Positions 8,020-16,987 are shown, counted from the stretch's first letter. The stretch is 31,445 nt of DNA from Candidatus Parvarchaeota archaeon (GCA_023380435.1 JAMCRB010000001.1:1-31445); one strand, 5' to 3'. Notes: generated by a model not told the origin, from the sequence alone. Program-made: numbers and translations.

Positions 8020-10740
8020 ATGTCGACTTATAAACCGGGGGAATTTGAGGATAAGTGGGAGAAGGTTTACTCGGAAAAAAAGACGTTTGAACCGGGAGTA
8101 GACACCAAAAAAAAGAAATTTTTCATAACCGTGCCTGTGCCATACCCAGACGGTAGATTACACCTGGGCCATCTGTACACCTGGACCAGAGCGGACGTAT
8201 ACGCAAGGTTCATGAGGATGAAGGGTTTTAACGTACTTTGGCCGCAAAGCTGGCATTTTACTGGCGGGCCCATGATGGGAATGTCAATAAGACTGAAAAA
8301 CAAGGACCCAGTGGCGATATCGATAATGCAGAAAGCGGGAGTCAGCCCATCGGAGATGGAGAAGTTCACGGATCCGCTCGAGATGGGGCTTTACTTCTCT
8401 AAGACTTTCAAAAATGACATGCAAAAGGCTGGAATGTCCATCGACTGGCGCAGGGAGTTCATACTGTCTTATACGCCGCACTATTCAAAATTCGTGGAAT
8501 GGCAGCTTAGGAAGCTCAAGGATAAAGGACTTATAGTCCAGGGAAATCACCCTGTAGTCTGGTGTCCAAGAGAGGACACTCCATTAGGAGACCACGACAG
8601 GGCAGAAGGAGAAGGAGAAAGCCCTATGCTTTTTTCGATTATAAAATTCAAGCACGATGATATTGTCCTGCCAGTTGCAACGCTGAGACCGGAGACGGTT
8701 TTCGGTGCGACAAACCTCTGGGTAAACAAGCAGATAAGCTACAGGATAATCCAGATAAGAGGGGAAAAGTGGATTGTATCGCAGGAATTCGCAAAAAAAG
8801 CGGAATATCAATTCAAAGACATAAAAGATCAGGGGGAATTCGACATCGGCTCGCTTCTTGGAAAGAATGCAGTCAACCCGGTAAACGGAGAAGAACTGCC
8901 CATATTAAACGCAGACTTCGTGGACAAAGACGTAAACACCGGACTGGTTATGAGCGTGCCTATGCATGCACCTTTCGACTATTTTTACTGGGAAAAAATC
9001 AAAACGGAATCGCCTGAACTTTACAGAAAACCAAAAAAAGTGATAGACGTATCGGGGCACGAAAGCCTGATTGAGGAGGCTGTAAAAAAAGCCGGCGGTC
9101 AAGCGAATGGATTGAAGGAGGCGACCCGATTCGTCTACAAAAAGGAGACGAACGACGGCATCCTAAATTCAAATAGCGGCGAATTGTCCGGGCTAGCGGT
9201 AAAGCAGGGAAAAGAGAAAGCCATTGATATTTTAAAGGGCCTCTCAGCCTACGATTCTTTTTACGAAGTTTCTGGGAAAGTGGTGTGCAGATGCGGAAGC
9301 CGCGGACTTGTAAAACTTGTTGAGAACCAATGGTTCATAAGGTATTCAGACAAAGAACTGAAGGAGAAAGCCATAGCCTATATAGAAAAAATGAACATAT
9401 TTCCTCCGGAAGCGAAGGCCCAGGTTATAAATTCCATATATAATATGGAAGACAAAGCTATGGCCAGGAGAGGGGGCCAGGGAACGCCGCTGCCGTGGAA
9501 CAAAGACTGGATTGTGGAACCGCTAAGCGACTCTACAATATATATGGCATTCTATACCATTTCACACATCATAAAGGACATCGATGTAAAGGAAGTGAAT
9601 GACGAACTGTTTGACTATGTATTCTTCGGAGTCGATACGAAAAAGAAGCCGTCGAAAAAGATGGAGGACATGAGAAGAGAATTCGAATACTGGTATCCTG
9701 TGAATCTGCGGGTCACGGCCAAGGATCTTTTGACCAACCACTTAATATTCTTCATATTGAACCATGTGGCCCTGTTTCCTGAAGACAAATGGCCGAGAGG
9801 GCTCGGGGTAAACGGTTGGCTGATAATAAATGACATAAAGATGGCAAAATCCAAAGGCAACGCCCTTACGATATCAGAATCTGTAGAAGAGCACGGAGCA
9901 GATGCAGTCAGACTTATAGCTGCGGCATCAAACGGAATCGACGATGTAAAATGGAGTTTATCCGACATCTCGGCTGCAAAGCAGAGGTTTGAAGTCATGA
10001 TGGACGCTGTTGAAATACTAAATGACATAGACAATAAAAAGAGCGAAATCGATAGGTTCCTCATGTCCAGGATGAACTACATGATAAAAGCCGCGGAGGA
10101 AAACTACAGTGAGATGAAATTTAGAAACGCTGTATTTTCATCTTTCTTTGAGGGAATAGACAATCTGAAATTCTATCTTGATGCCGGAGGACGCGATGAA
10201 GAAACATTAAGAAAGTACATAAACGGCATGGTAAGGCTGATTCACCCGGTTTTTCCGTTCATAACAGAGGAGATAAATAAAAAACTCGGTGGAAAAAATC
10301 TACTTGAAGAATCCGGCTGGCCTGACGCGGGCAGCTACAAACAGGATGAAGTGATAGAAAACGAGGTTTCAGCTCTTAAATCAACGATGGAGGATATATC
10401 AAAATTGATAAAAATCACGGAGAAGAAGCCGTCTAAGATAGTGATTGGTATCGCAGGCAAAGAGCTGTTTGATGTGTATAATTCGGTTGTCGAGGCCGCG
10501 AAGAAAACCCAGAACCCGAAGGAAATCAGAGGGGTGCTGAAAACGAGCGGCGAGTTTGTGGAAAAACTACTAAAAAACCCTAACAGGATTCCAAAGAACG
10601 GGCTTGATAGAGAGACTGAGATAAAACTATTTGAAGAACTGAAAGGATATATCAAGAGACTTTTCGGGGCAGAAATCGAAATAAAAGAAAGCGATGACGA
10701 AAAAGCCGCTCCTGGAAGACCGAAAATAGATCTTTTATAG
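8020..10740 (+). CDS. leuS: Leucyl-tRNA synthetase, archaeal type
   Basis: Class I synthetase that charges tRNA-Leu, about 906 aa. The HIGH motif appears as HLGH (48-51) and KMSKS as KMAKS (about 607-611). The CP1 editing domain carries TLRPETVFGATNLWV (about 221-235), including the threonine-rich proofreading strand. The C-terminal extension ends GRPKIDLL, as in archaeal enzymes, where it contacts the long variable arm. The frame stays open to a GTG at 7999, but the ATG at 8020 is preferred: the TATA-like run at 7983-7995 then lies the expected distance upstream and the N-terminus (MSTYKPGEFEDKWEKVY) matches the family. It is followed 22 bp later by a Trm5-family gene. Confidence 0.95.
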   Translation: MSTYKPGEFEDKWEKVYSEKKTFEPGVDTKKKKFFITVPVPYPDGRLHLGHLYTWTRADVYARFMRMKGFNVLWPQSWHFTGGPMMGMSIRLKNKDPVAISIMQKAGVSPSEMEKFTDPLEMGLYFSKTFKNDMQKAGMSIDWRREFILSYTPHYSKFVEWQLRKLKDKGLIVQGNHPVVWCPREDTPLGDHDRAEGEGESPMLFSIIKFKHDDIVLPVATLRPETVFGATNLWVNKQISYRIIQIRGEKWIVSQEFAKKAEYQFKDIKDQGEFDIGSLLGKNAVNPVNGEELPILNADFVDKDVNTGLVMSVPMHAPFDYFYWEKIKTESPELYRKPKKVIDVSGHESLIEEAVKKAGGQANGLKEATRFVYKKETNDGILNSNSGELSGLAVKQGKEKAIDILKGLSAYDSFYEVSGKVVCRCGSRGLVKLVENQWFIRYSDKELKEKAIAYIEKMNIFPPEAKAQVINSIYNMEDKAMARRGGQGTPLPWNKDWIVEPLSDSTIYMAFYTISHIIKDIDVKEVNDELFDYVFFGVDTKKKPSKKMEDMRREFEYWYPVNLRVTAKDLLTNHLIFFILNHVALFPEDKWPRGLGVNGWLIINDIKMAKSKGNALTISESVEEHGADAVRLIAAASNGIDDVKWSLSDISAAKQRFEVMMDAVEILNDIDNKKSEIDRFLMSRMNYMIKAAEENYSEMKFRNAVFSSFFEGIDNLKFYLDAGGRDEETLRKYINGMVRLIHPVFPFITEEINKKLGGKNLLEESGWPDAGSYKQDEVIENEVSALKSTMEDISKLIKITEKKPSKIVIGIAGKELFDVYNSVVEAAKKTQNPKEIRGVLKTSGEFVEKLLKNPNRIPKNGLDRETEIKLFEELKGYIKRLFGAEIEIKESDDEKAAPGRPKIDLL

Positions 10741-10762
10741 ATCCAGTAAGCTATAAATTAGA

Positions 10763-11593
10763 ATGGAATCGCCAATAGACAGGGGCTTTGATGTCATAGG
10801 CAGCATAGCAATAATAAAAAAGAAGCCCGGAGAGGACCAGAAAAAACTAAGGAAGCTTGGAGAAGCGATAATAAATCAGAACAAGCACATATCATCCGTC
10901 TTCAACAAAGTAGGCGGTATAGAAGGAGAGGATCGGCTGATGAAACTGAAATGGGTGGCCGGAGATAAAAAAACGTTGACTCTCCACAAGGAGAATGGAT
11001 TCTCCTTTTACGTCGACGTGAAGAAAGTGTTCTTTACTCCGAGGATGGTAAGCGAAAGATTGAGGGTGATAAACCAGGTAAAGCCCAATGAGAACGTGCT
11101 CGACATGTTCTGCGGGGTTGGTCCTTTTGCGATACCTATAGCCAGAAGAACTTCCTCCGTATACGCTTTGGACATAAACAAAAACGCTATAAAGCTCCTG
11201 GAGAAAAATATCACTCTAAACAAGATAAAAAACATGGACTTTAAATGCGGTGACTCTAGGTTATTGGTCAAGAACCTGGACAAAAAATTCAGCAGGGTAA
11301 TAATGAATTATCCAAGCAATCCGCTCAAATTCCTTAAATCGGCGCTTTCAGCAGCTGATGAAAAATGTACACTCCACTATTATAAGTTCATAAACACACA
11401 CGATACATACGCTGTAAAAGAGGAGAAGAACAAGATTATAAACACCGCCGGTAAAAATTTCAGGATAATGAAAATAAAAACTTACAAAGCGGGGGAAACT
11501 GCGCCTTTTGTAACCAGAATGTGCTTTGACATAACTGCAAAAAAGGTCAGTAATTGGAGTAGTAAGCGTCCCAGTCCGGCGCGTTATAGCTGA
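10763..11593 (+). CDS. trm5: Trm5-family tRNA (guanine37-N1)-methyltransferase, short form
   Basis: The 276-aa protein has FDVIGSIAII at 9-18 (start of the Trm5 D2 domain), FFTPRMVSERLRV at 90-102, the SAM motif DMFCGVGPFAIP at 114-125, ALDINKNAI at 135-143, and IMNYPSN at 180-186 in place of the usual NLP loop. Archaeal Trm5 makes m1G37 in tRNA (or, in Taw22 types, methylates wyosine precursors). The N-terminal D1 domain seen in longer Trm5a/b proteins is absent, leaving a D2-D3 core. The 3' end overlaps the convergent rfcL gene by 47 bp, so the last 15 or so residues (Ser/Arg-rich) are probably not conserved. It lies 22 bp after leuS and is probably co-transcribed with it. Confidence 0.85.
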   Translation: MESPIDRGFDVIGSIAIIKKKPGEDQKKLRKLGEAIINQNKHISSVFNKVGGIEGEDRLMKLKWVAGDKKTLTLHKENGFSFYVDVKKVFFTPRMVSERLRVINQVKPNENVLDMFCGVGPFAIPIARRTSSVYALDINKNAIKLLEKNITLNKIKNMDFKCGDSRLLVKNLDKKFSRVIMNYPSNPLKFLKSALSAADEKCTLHYYKFINTHDTYAVKEEKNKIINTAGKNFRIMKIKTYKAGETAPFVTRMCFDITAKKVSNWSSKRPSPARYS

Positions 11594-12530
11594 GGTTTAT
11601 CGGGTTCTTTCTATTAAGGCCCAGGGAGCCCTGACCGAAAAGCGCTGATACGTACCTCATAAGGCCCCAGTTCTGCTTTTTTATCTTTCTTAGTATTATG
11701 TCTGAATTTGAGAGGACAAGCAGAAAATCGAAAAGGTCGCCTTTGGAAAAAGCTCCGCTTGCTTTGTCTGCAAGCCATATCTCCATGTTCTTTGCCTCTG
11801 CGTCCGAAGGAAAATACAGGGAGCTTAGATCTGCCGTTCCGGAAAACACTGCTTTTATCGTCTCGAAGATGGAGTCTTCCGCGGTCCTTGGAGCTGGCCT
11901 GGCATTCTCCCCTGCTATGCTCATTGTCTCCAGATCGGTCATTATGCTGCCCAGGTTACCTTTTGAGTTTTTGGCTATTGAATCTGCGATTTGCATCGAA
12001 ATCGAAAGCCTGTTTAGACTGATGAGCCTTGTCAAATAAAGCTTTGCTATCCTCTCATTGAGCCTGTAAAACCTTATTATCGAATATGCTGAAAGATACT
12101 TCTTGTTTTTTGCTCTGAATATGTCCCCGCTGTTTGATTCGAATATTATTATGGCTTCCTGAATCGAGCTTAGCCTCAGCAGTATAGACGGCTCTACAGA
12201 CAGCACTTTTTCCAGGTCTTCGACGTAGATTATCTTCTTGCCGCCCCCGAAAAGCGAGTTTGAAGAGGCCATATTCATTATTGTAGAATAAATCGAATTT
12301 GACAGGTTTCCGCTCTGATCCGGGTCGAGCGTGTACAGATTGAGTTTTTTCAGCTCCATATTGAATTCTTTTGCTGCGGATTCGGCAAGAAAATCCTTTC
12401 CGCAGCCGGACGGGCCGTTAAAGACAAAAAGTTTTTTTCCGGAGTTGATTTCTGAAACGAATTTATTCTTTATAGACCCGGAATAATTCTCCAGGAACGC
12501 TTTGAAGCTTGGTTCTATGTTTTTTAGCAT
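11547..12530 (-). CDS. rfcL: Replication factor C large subunit, divergent AAA+
   Basis: This 327-aa AAA+ protein begins 1 nt after the rfcS stop and is called RFC large subunit from position and weak similarity. It has a P-loop GPSGCGKD (39-46) that keeps Gly and Lys but has Asp where Thr/Ser normally binds magnesium. Walker B is degenerate (IIYVEDLE, 100-107), and the sensor region lacks a clear canonical pattern. Archaeal RFC-L is usually 400-500 aa; here the C-terminal collar is short and no PIP box is obvious. It may therefore load PCNA with RfcS while having a weak or dead ATPase site of its own. A generic AAA+ protein is the alternative. Confidence 0.72.
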   Translation of the reverse strand: MLKNIEPSFKAFLENYSGSIKNKFVSEINSGKKLFVFNGPSGCGKDFLAESAAKEFNMELKKLNLYTLDPDQSGNLSNSIYSTIMNMASSNSLFGGGKKIIYVEDLEKVLSVEPSILLRLSSIQEAIIIFESNSGDIFRAKNKKYLSAYSIIRFYRLNERIAKLYLTRLISLNRLSISMQIADSIAKNSKGNLGSIMTDLETMSIAGENARPAPRTAEDSIFETIKAVFSGTADLSSLYFPSDAEAKNMEIWLADKASGAFSKGDLFDFLLVLSNSDIILRKIKKQNWGLMRYVSALFGQGSLGLNRKNPINLSYNAPDWDAYYSNY

Positions 12531-12531
12531 A

Positions 12532-13479
12532 TTAAGACTTCAATGTAGAAAGGAAGGCAAGGAAGGCCTGGAATTGAATGAATGGAGTCGCACCTTCTAT
12601 TATCCGATATTCTGTCTCGGCCAGTCTTTCTATAACGTAGCTTTTTGATTTCTTATCTATCAGGCCATCAGATGAGGTTACTATCTCAAAGGTTTTTATT
12701 ATCAATTCCTTTATGTTCACTCCAGAATCTAGTAGCTCTGTAAATATGGCCTTGGCTGAGTCGTAGTTGCCAGTCAAAGCGACTTCTACCCCCTGTTTGA
12801 TCTTCATTATGTCTATCAATCCGTTATTTTTGTAGACCATCTCCGAGTCTATTTCCTTTGAAACGTTCGACAGAGATTGCAGAACGTTCGTTAGCGCCCT
12901 TAAATCCCCCTTTGATACGTAAATTAAAGCTTCTATTGCCTTGTCATCTATCTTTAGGTCTTCCTTGTCGGCTATCATCTTCACGAATTTTTTTACGTCT
13001 TCGCTTGTCAGCGGCTTGAAGCGAATGATGGCACACCTGGACTGTATCGGCTCTATTATATTGTTCTGGTAATTTACACTGAAAAGAAATCTGCACGTGC
13101 CACTGTACTCCTCCATCATCCTTCTGAGGGCCTGCTGCGCCTCCTGGGTCAGAGAATCTGCTTCATCGAAAAGAATCAGTTTGAACGGGGCGTCTATCGG
13201 TTTTGTCCTTGCAAACTCCTTGACTTTGCCCTGTATTACGCTTAGTTTGCGGTCATCGGAAGCGTTAAGTTCTATGAAGTTCTGGTTCCACTCGTTCTTA
13301 AAAACCGCTTTTGCCAGTACTATTGCAGAAGTTGTTTTGCCCACGCCAGGCGGCCCTGATAGTATCATGTGCTGTATGTCGCCTTTCTCGACCATCGCCT
13401 TCAGTTTGTCTATGCTCTCCTGCTGGCCTATTATCTCATCAAATTTTGAAGGCCTGTACTTTTCTATCCAGAGGACCAT
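12532..13479 (-). CDS. rfcS: Replication factor C small subunit (clamp loader ATPase)
   Basis: The clamp-loader small subunit, about 315 aa, opens the PCNA ring at primer-template junctions. Seen are the N-terminal WIEKYRPSKFDEIIGQ, Walker A GPPGVGKTT (42-50), Walker B LILFDEAD, the SRC motif in IQSRCAIIRF with its arginine finger, and the helical collar domain (last 90 or so residues). The frame extends to a TTG at 13485 that overlaps the KaiC stop, but the ATG at 13479 gives the standard family N-terminus and is chosen. It is third in a tight four-gene operon and precedes rfcL by 1 nt. Confidence 0.96.
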   Translation of the reverse strand: MVLWIEKYRPSKFDEIIGQQESIDKLKAMVEKGDIQHMILSGPPGVGKTTSAIVLAKAVFKNEWNQNFIELNASDDRKLSVIQGKVKEFARTKPIDAPFKLILFDEADSLTQEAQQALRRMMEEYSGTCRFLFSVNYQNNIIEPIQSRCAIIRFKPLTSEDVKKFVKMIADKEDLKIDDKAIEALIYVSKGDLRALTNVLQSLSNVSKEIDSEMVYKNNGLIDIMKIKQGVEVALTGNYDSAKAIFTELLDSGVNIKELIIKTFEIVTSSDGLIDKKSKSYVIERLAETEYRIIEGATPFIQFQAFLAFLSTLKS

Positions 13480-13481
13480 AA

Positions 13482-14198
13482 TCAAACATCCTGGAAAAGC
13501 TCTGCAGTCGGGTAGACTACTATGCCTTTCGGTGTAATATCAAGAGGCATGAACTTGGTTACATGATTTGTGTTGCGCATTTTAACTATCCTTATCGCAC
13601 GTGTAAATGTGCCCTGCTTCTCCAATAGATAGAGGGCGATTACCCCGTCGGTGGCGAATTCTTCGACCCCGAATGTGGAAAGCTTGTTCTCTCCAGATGG
13701 TATCTCGCCTATCAGTATCCCGATGGAATGCCTGGATTTAAGCATCAGTGAGACCTCCATTATCGCACGCCTTATGGATATAATGTCTGGAAAGAACATC
13801 TGAAAATAATTTATGGAGTCTATGACTATCCTTTTTGCATCCATCGCTTCCGATTCGGACAATACTGTTTCCTTGAGTGATTCATAATCGACTATCGGGA
13901 CCTCAACGACTTTAAGCATGTTTGAAGCTATCAATTCCCTTATGGAAGGGTCAAAGATCTCAAACTGTTCGATTATATCTTCAGGAGATTCCTCTAAAGT
14001 AAAGTATATCCCTTTCTCCCCATGTTTTGCGCCGTAAACCAAAAACTGCATCGAAAGAGTGGTCTTGCCTGATCCAGAAGTCCCAGTTACCAAGGTCACT
14101 ACTCCGGGAGGCAATCCGCCCTGAAGCGCCTCATCTAGGCCTTGTATACCGGTTGGTTCTCTTTTAATTGACGTGCTTGGTTTTTCCTGTCCTTCCAT
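13482..14198 (-). CDS. KaiC-like RecA-superfamily ATPase
   Basis: A single KaiC domain of 238 aa. Visible are the entry segment EPTGIQGLDEALQGGLPPG (14-32), Walker A GTSGSGKTT (39-47), the two catalytic Glu in YFTLEESPED (65-74), Walker B RIVIDSINYF, and the C-terminal strand region KFMPLDITPKGIVVYP. Such archaeal single-domain KaiC proteins are ATPases or autokinases linked to signalling, motility (ArlH) or nucleoid functions; the role here is not settled. Its start overlaps the upstream gene stop as TAATG, and its stop lies against rfcS, so translation is coupled through to the clamp loader. Confidence 0.92.
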   Translation of the reverse strand: MEGQEKPSTSIKREPTGIQGLDEALQGGLPPGVVTLVTGTSGSGKTTLSMQFLVYGAKHGEKGIYFTLEESPEDIIEQFEIFDPSIRELIASNMLKVVEVPIVDYESLKETVLSESEAMDAKRIVIDSINYFQMFFPDIISIRRAIMEVSLMLKSRHSIGILIGEIPSGENKLSTFGVEEFATDGVIALYLLEKQGTFTRAIRIVKMRNTNHVTKFMPLDITPKGIVVYPTAELFQDV

Positions 14199-15232
14199 TA
14201 TGCCTCAAGTTTCGCGTCTCCTACAATCTCATATTTTATCTTCATAAGCATGTTCTGCTGCAGTATTTTAGCCCATTTTTCAACGTATTCCCTTGGTACC
14301 TTCATCTCCGATGCTGCCTCCGATATCGTGATGTTTTTTCTGCTTTTCACAAGATTAAGAAGAGTCGAAACCGGATTGGATGAGAGATTTATTTGCGGAG
14401 ATTGAGGCGGCTGTACTGGAGTTTCATTTTCCTTTACGTCTGATGAAAGAACCGGGCTTTTTATCTGGCCTAGACCAGACGGTTTAACTTCCTTTCGTAT
14501 CGGAGCTGCGGCCTGCTCAAATCTGTTTAGTGTTTCTTCTTTCAACGTGAATTGACCGACCTTTAATGCGCTTTCTGGGAACGCTTTTACTTTGATGCCG
14601 GTTTCTGACGCAGATGAAGCTGACTGGAGTTTATCGTTGCTTATCCCGGGGGCAGCATTAAGAGTATGGGGCGGGACCATTTTCGGAGCACTGGTTGCAG
14701 GTTTGAGTGGCTGGGCAGCTTCTGTCTTGAATGCTGGCGGGATTTTGTTGACCGGACTATCTGGAAGTGCAGGAGTTTTAAGGCTCTGTAGTATATCCTT
14801 ATTTCGATTATTTACAGTCGGCATATTTTTAGGAGCGTTGAAAGCCCGAACCCCCTCAGACGTGTATCTTGGCTGCTGCTTTTCGCCTAGTGTTTCCTTG
14901 ATCGGGGTATTCAAGGCCGGGCCAAGGGGGATGCGCTTGATCTGTTTGTTTTCGGATAAGTTTTCTTTTTTAACCTCCGTCGTCTTCGGATGTTTTCCGA
15001 AAGAGAAAAAACCCCTGTGTTTTGTGCCTGATTCCGATATTATTTGACCGGCGTTCTCTTGCACAGCCCCGGTGCCGTTTATAGAGAGGTCTATGCCAGT
15101 AGTAGCTTCAAATTCTATCCCGTATATGGAGCCTGCCCTCTTTATCGAATTGTTTATAGAAGAAACATCAGAATAGACGCTGTAAGACGCCTTAAGTATC
15201 TGCTCAGCTATGGATTTTACATCTGTACTCAT
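14198..15232 (-). CDS. Disordered-linker protein with C-terminal winged-helix-like domain
   Basis: The 344-aa product opens the KaiC-RFC operon. Residues 1-60 look helical and structured; the middle (about 70-280) is a Pro/Ala/Ser/Lys/Gln-rich linker with little predicted order; and the last 60 or so (from NPVSTLLNLVKSR) resemble a winged helix-turn-helix, with ISEAASEMKVPREYVEKWAK as the HTH. No enzyme motif is seen. It could anchor or regulate the KaiC ATPase through the C-terminal domain, since its stop overlaps the kaiC-like start (TAATG). A TATA-like run centred at 15258 sits about 26 bp upstream of the ATG, so the whole operon is probably transcribed leaderless from here. Confidence 0.7.
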   Translation of the reverse strand: MSTDVKSIAEQILKASYSVYSDVSSINNSIKRAGSIYGIEFEATTGIDLSINGTGAVQENAGQIISESGTKHRGFFSFGKHPKTTEVKKENLSENKQIKRIPLGPALNTPIKETLGEKQQPRYTSEGVRAFNAPKNMPTVNNRNKDILQSLKTPALPDSPVNKIPPAFKTEAAQPLKPATSAPKMVPPHTLNAAPGISNDKLQSASSASETGIKVKAFPESALKVGQFTLKEETLNRFEQAAAPIRKEVKPSGLGQIKSPVLSSDVKENETPVQPPQSPQINLSSNPVSTLLNLVKSRKNITISEAASEMKVPREYVEKWAKILQQNMLMKIKYEIVGDAKLEA

Positions 15233-15305
15233 AGTGTATTATAAACAAGCGGTTTTTAAATACTATGCTGTTAAAAATCCGACTTGAATTTCTGATTTTG
15301 GCTGG

Positions 15306-16619
15306 TTAAGTCGCAGTGGAATTAAGGCTTACCCTTGCTCCATTTTCGCCCTGTACGACTATTTTGTATGTGTCTCCAACTATAGGTGAGATAATGACCC
15401 TTCCGAAACCGAGAGATACCTTGCCGGTGAAAGTAAACGTTGCTGATGAGAACGGTTTTATTGTATACCCCAAAGGAGCGAAGCAATTCCTCACTATTGA
15501 GGTTAAATCGGATTCGGAATTATTGAATATTGTGTGATTGCTGGGTATGACCTTACAGCTAGGACTGACAGCAGTTGCGCTGATGCCTAAACCCACTGTA
15601 TCCTCAAAAGGAAGGACTAAACTCCCAGTGCTTGATACAAAAAAGTTTATTGCACGCATGCTCTGTACTTCGGCCTCCTGCCTATCGGTTGCTTCTACTT
15701 CAGTCTCGCCTGCCGTACCCTGATTTTTGACGCTGCCGTTGCCTGCAGACAAATCAGAAGGAAAAGACCTGTTTATCGATGAATTGATATTTGAGATGTT
15801 TATAGGCACGTGATCCTCTATGTCCTGCATCGTCTTATTTATGAAGTTTACCGCGCTAATGCTTGCGGTTACATTTTCAGGACCGTATAAAAGTATGTGC
15901 TGTAGAACTACGCTTTCATTAGAATTGTCGGTAATCGTTATAGAGAAGCTTGTCGTTCCATTTGTCTCTGATAAAGAAACTCCCGATGCGGTTAGGTTCG
16001 GCCTTGTGCTTTCAATTTCTGACTTTTGGCTTGTTGATATGCCTTCTCTAGCTCCAATGCTGACTTTGTGGAAGCCTGGGATTACAACAGCTCTTGCCGA
16101 TGGGACGAGGATGAAAATTGTGGAATTTGCCGTCAGTATGGGTATAACAGTAGGTGAAAAGTCGGCCAACAGGTTTACAGTACCGTTTACTTTCGACTGA
16201 GACGGAGGTACGTTTATTATCACCTGATTGCTAGGTACAGTTACAGGATATACCGTGCCGTTTAATTCGATGGAAGAGGATGATATGTTGAATTTCAGCA
16301 TGTTTATGATTGTACCGTTAGGCGCTGCAAATGAGCCGAGGATTTGCGAAACATTTGTTAAAGTCAGCAAATCCAGACTGCCGGAAGCGTTTAGATCTAT
16401 CCATGAGCTGGATGAATTAACTTTGATTACGTGAACATACAATGAATTGTAGCTTATGTTAAGGCTGGTCGTTCCTGATGGGACATTTGCAGGGTCTGTC
16501 AATGAAACGAAGACGTTTGAAACTGGTTTACTAACCGCTGGAGAAACAAAGTAAGAGATAGCGAAAAGTATCACCGCCAATACGATTATCCCCAAGTAAA
16601 ACGACTTTTTCATGTTCAT
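15306..16619 (-). CDS. Membrane-anchored surface protein with DUF4382-like domain
   Basis: A 437-aa envelope protein. Residues 5-27 form one hydrophobic segment (LGIIVLAVILFAISYFV), a signal peptide or N-terminal anchor. Next comes a DUF4382-like beta domain (about 36-170): FVSLTDPANVPSG, a SWIDLNASGSLDLLTLTN strand pair and an ELNGTVYPVTVPSNQVIINV strand. The rest is beta-rich with many Asn-x-Ser/Thr sites and two Cys near the C-terminus that could form a disulphide. A role in S-layer or cell-surface structure is inferred, with N-glycosylation likely. The gene stands alone between the KaiC operon promoter and the RNase P RNA gene. Confidence 0.78.
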   Translation of the reverse strand: MNMKKSFYLGIIVLAVILFAISYFVSPAVSKPVSNVFVSLTDPANVPSGTTSLNISYNSLYVHVIKVNSSSSWIDLNASGSLDLLTLTNVSQILGSFAAPNGTIINMLKFNISSSSIELNGTVYPVTVPSNQVIINVPPSQSKVNGTVNLLADFSPTVIPILTANSTIFILVPSARAVVIPGFHKVSIGAREGISTSQKSEIESTRPNLTASGVSLSETNGTTSFSITITDNSNESVVLQHILLYGPENVTASISAVNFINKTMQDIEDHVPINISNINSSINRSFPSDLSAGNGSVKNQGTAGETEVEATDRQEAEVQSMRAINFFVSSTGSLVLPFEDTVGLGISATAVSPSCKVIPSNHTIFNNSESDLTSIVRNCFAPLGYTIKPFSSATFTFTGKVSLGFGRVIISPIVGDTYKIVVQGENGARVSLNSTAT

Positions 16620-16656
16620 TATATCTTTTTTTTGCTTAAATACTTTAAAAAAGAGA

Positions 16657-16937
16657 ATGCGGTGTTGTATAGCCCGTTTTTTGTGATGCTTCCGCCTTTA
16701 GAAGGCTTCACAATCGCATCTTGCAACATTCGACTAAGCGCCGGAATACCGGTTTGCACGCCGCAGGTTTGCCGTTTCATCCCCTATTCCGCCTGTCTGT
16801 TTAACTTCATACATTGACGGGGTTGGGGTTCGTTTCTGATCAAGAGCCTACACTTTTAATGTACTGCATTACTGCAGTGCGGTTTTTGCCGTGAACGGAC
16901 TTCCTCCTTTTGTGGTGTGTTGCATGCAACACCGCAT
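16657..16937 (-). ncRNA. rnpB: RNase P RNA (compact archaeal form)
   Basis: This 281-nt stretch lies in a gap with no coding frame. Its ends form a perfect 11-bp P1 stem (16927-16937 with 16657-16667). The 5' part contains GGAGGAAGUCCG (minus strand, 16896-16907), the CR-I signature of RNase P. GUCCGUU (16894-16900) can pair with AACGGGC (16672-16678) as P4, next to a CR-V-like segment. In between is GAUGAAACGGCAAACC (16766-16781), typical of the archaeal T-loop-like region. A TATA-like element at 16959-16970 is about 25 bp upstream of the 5' end. Only about 18 nt separate P1 from CR-I, so P2/P3 are minimal, and the total is shorter than most archaeal RNAs. A covariance search would settle it. 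Confidence 0.72.
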
Positions 16938-16958
16938 ATTAAAGTTGTATCCATAGGC

Positions 16959-16970
16959 TTTAATACTTTA
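16959..16970. promoter_or_regulatory. Shared A/T element between rnpB and the SWIM gene
   Basis: The sequence tttaatacttta lies at the midpoint between the RNase P RNA 5' end (16937) and the SWIM-gene ATG (16988), about 25 bp from each. It could serve as TATA box in both directions. A second TATA-like run (ttatataaa, 16979-16987) abuts the ATG and is too close to drive it. Confidence 0.5.
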
Positions 16971-16987
16971 TTGGACGATTATATAAA

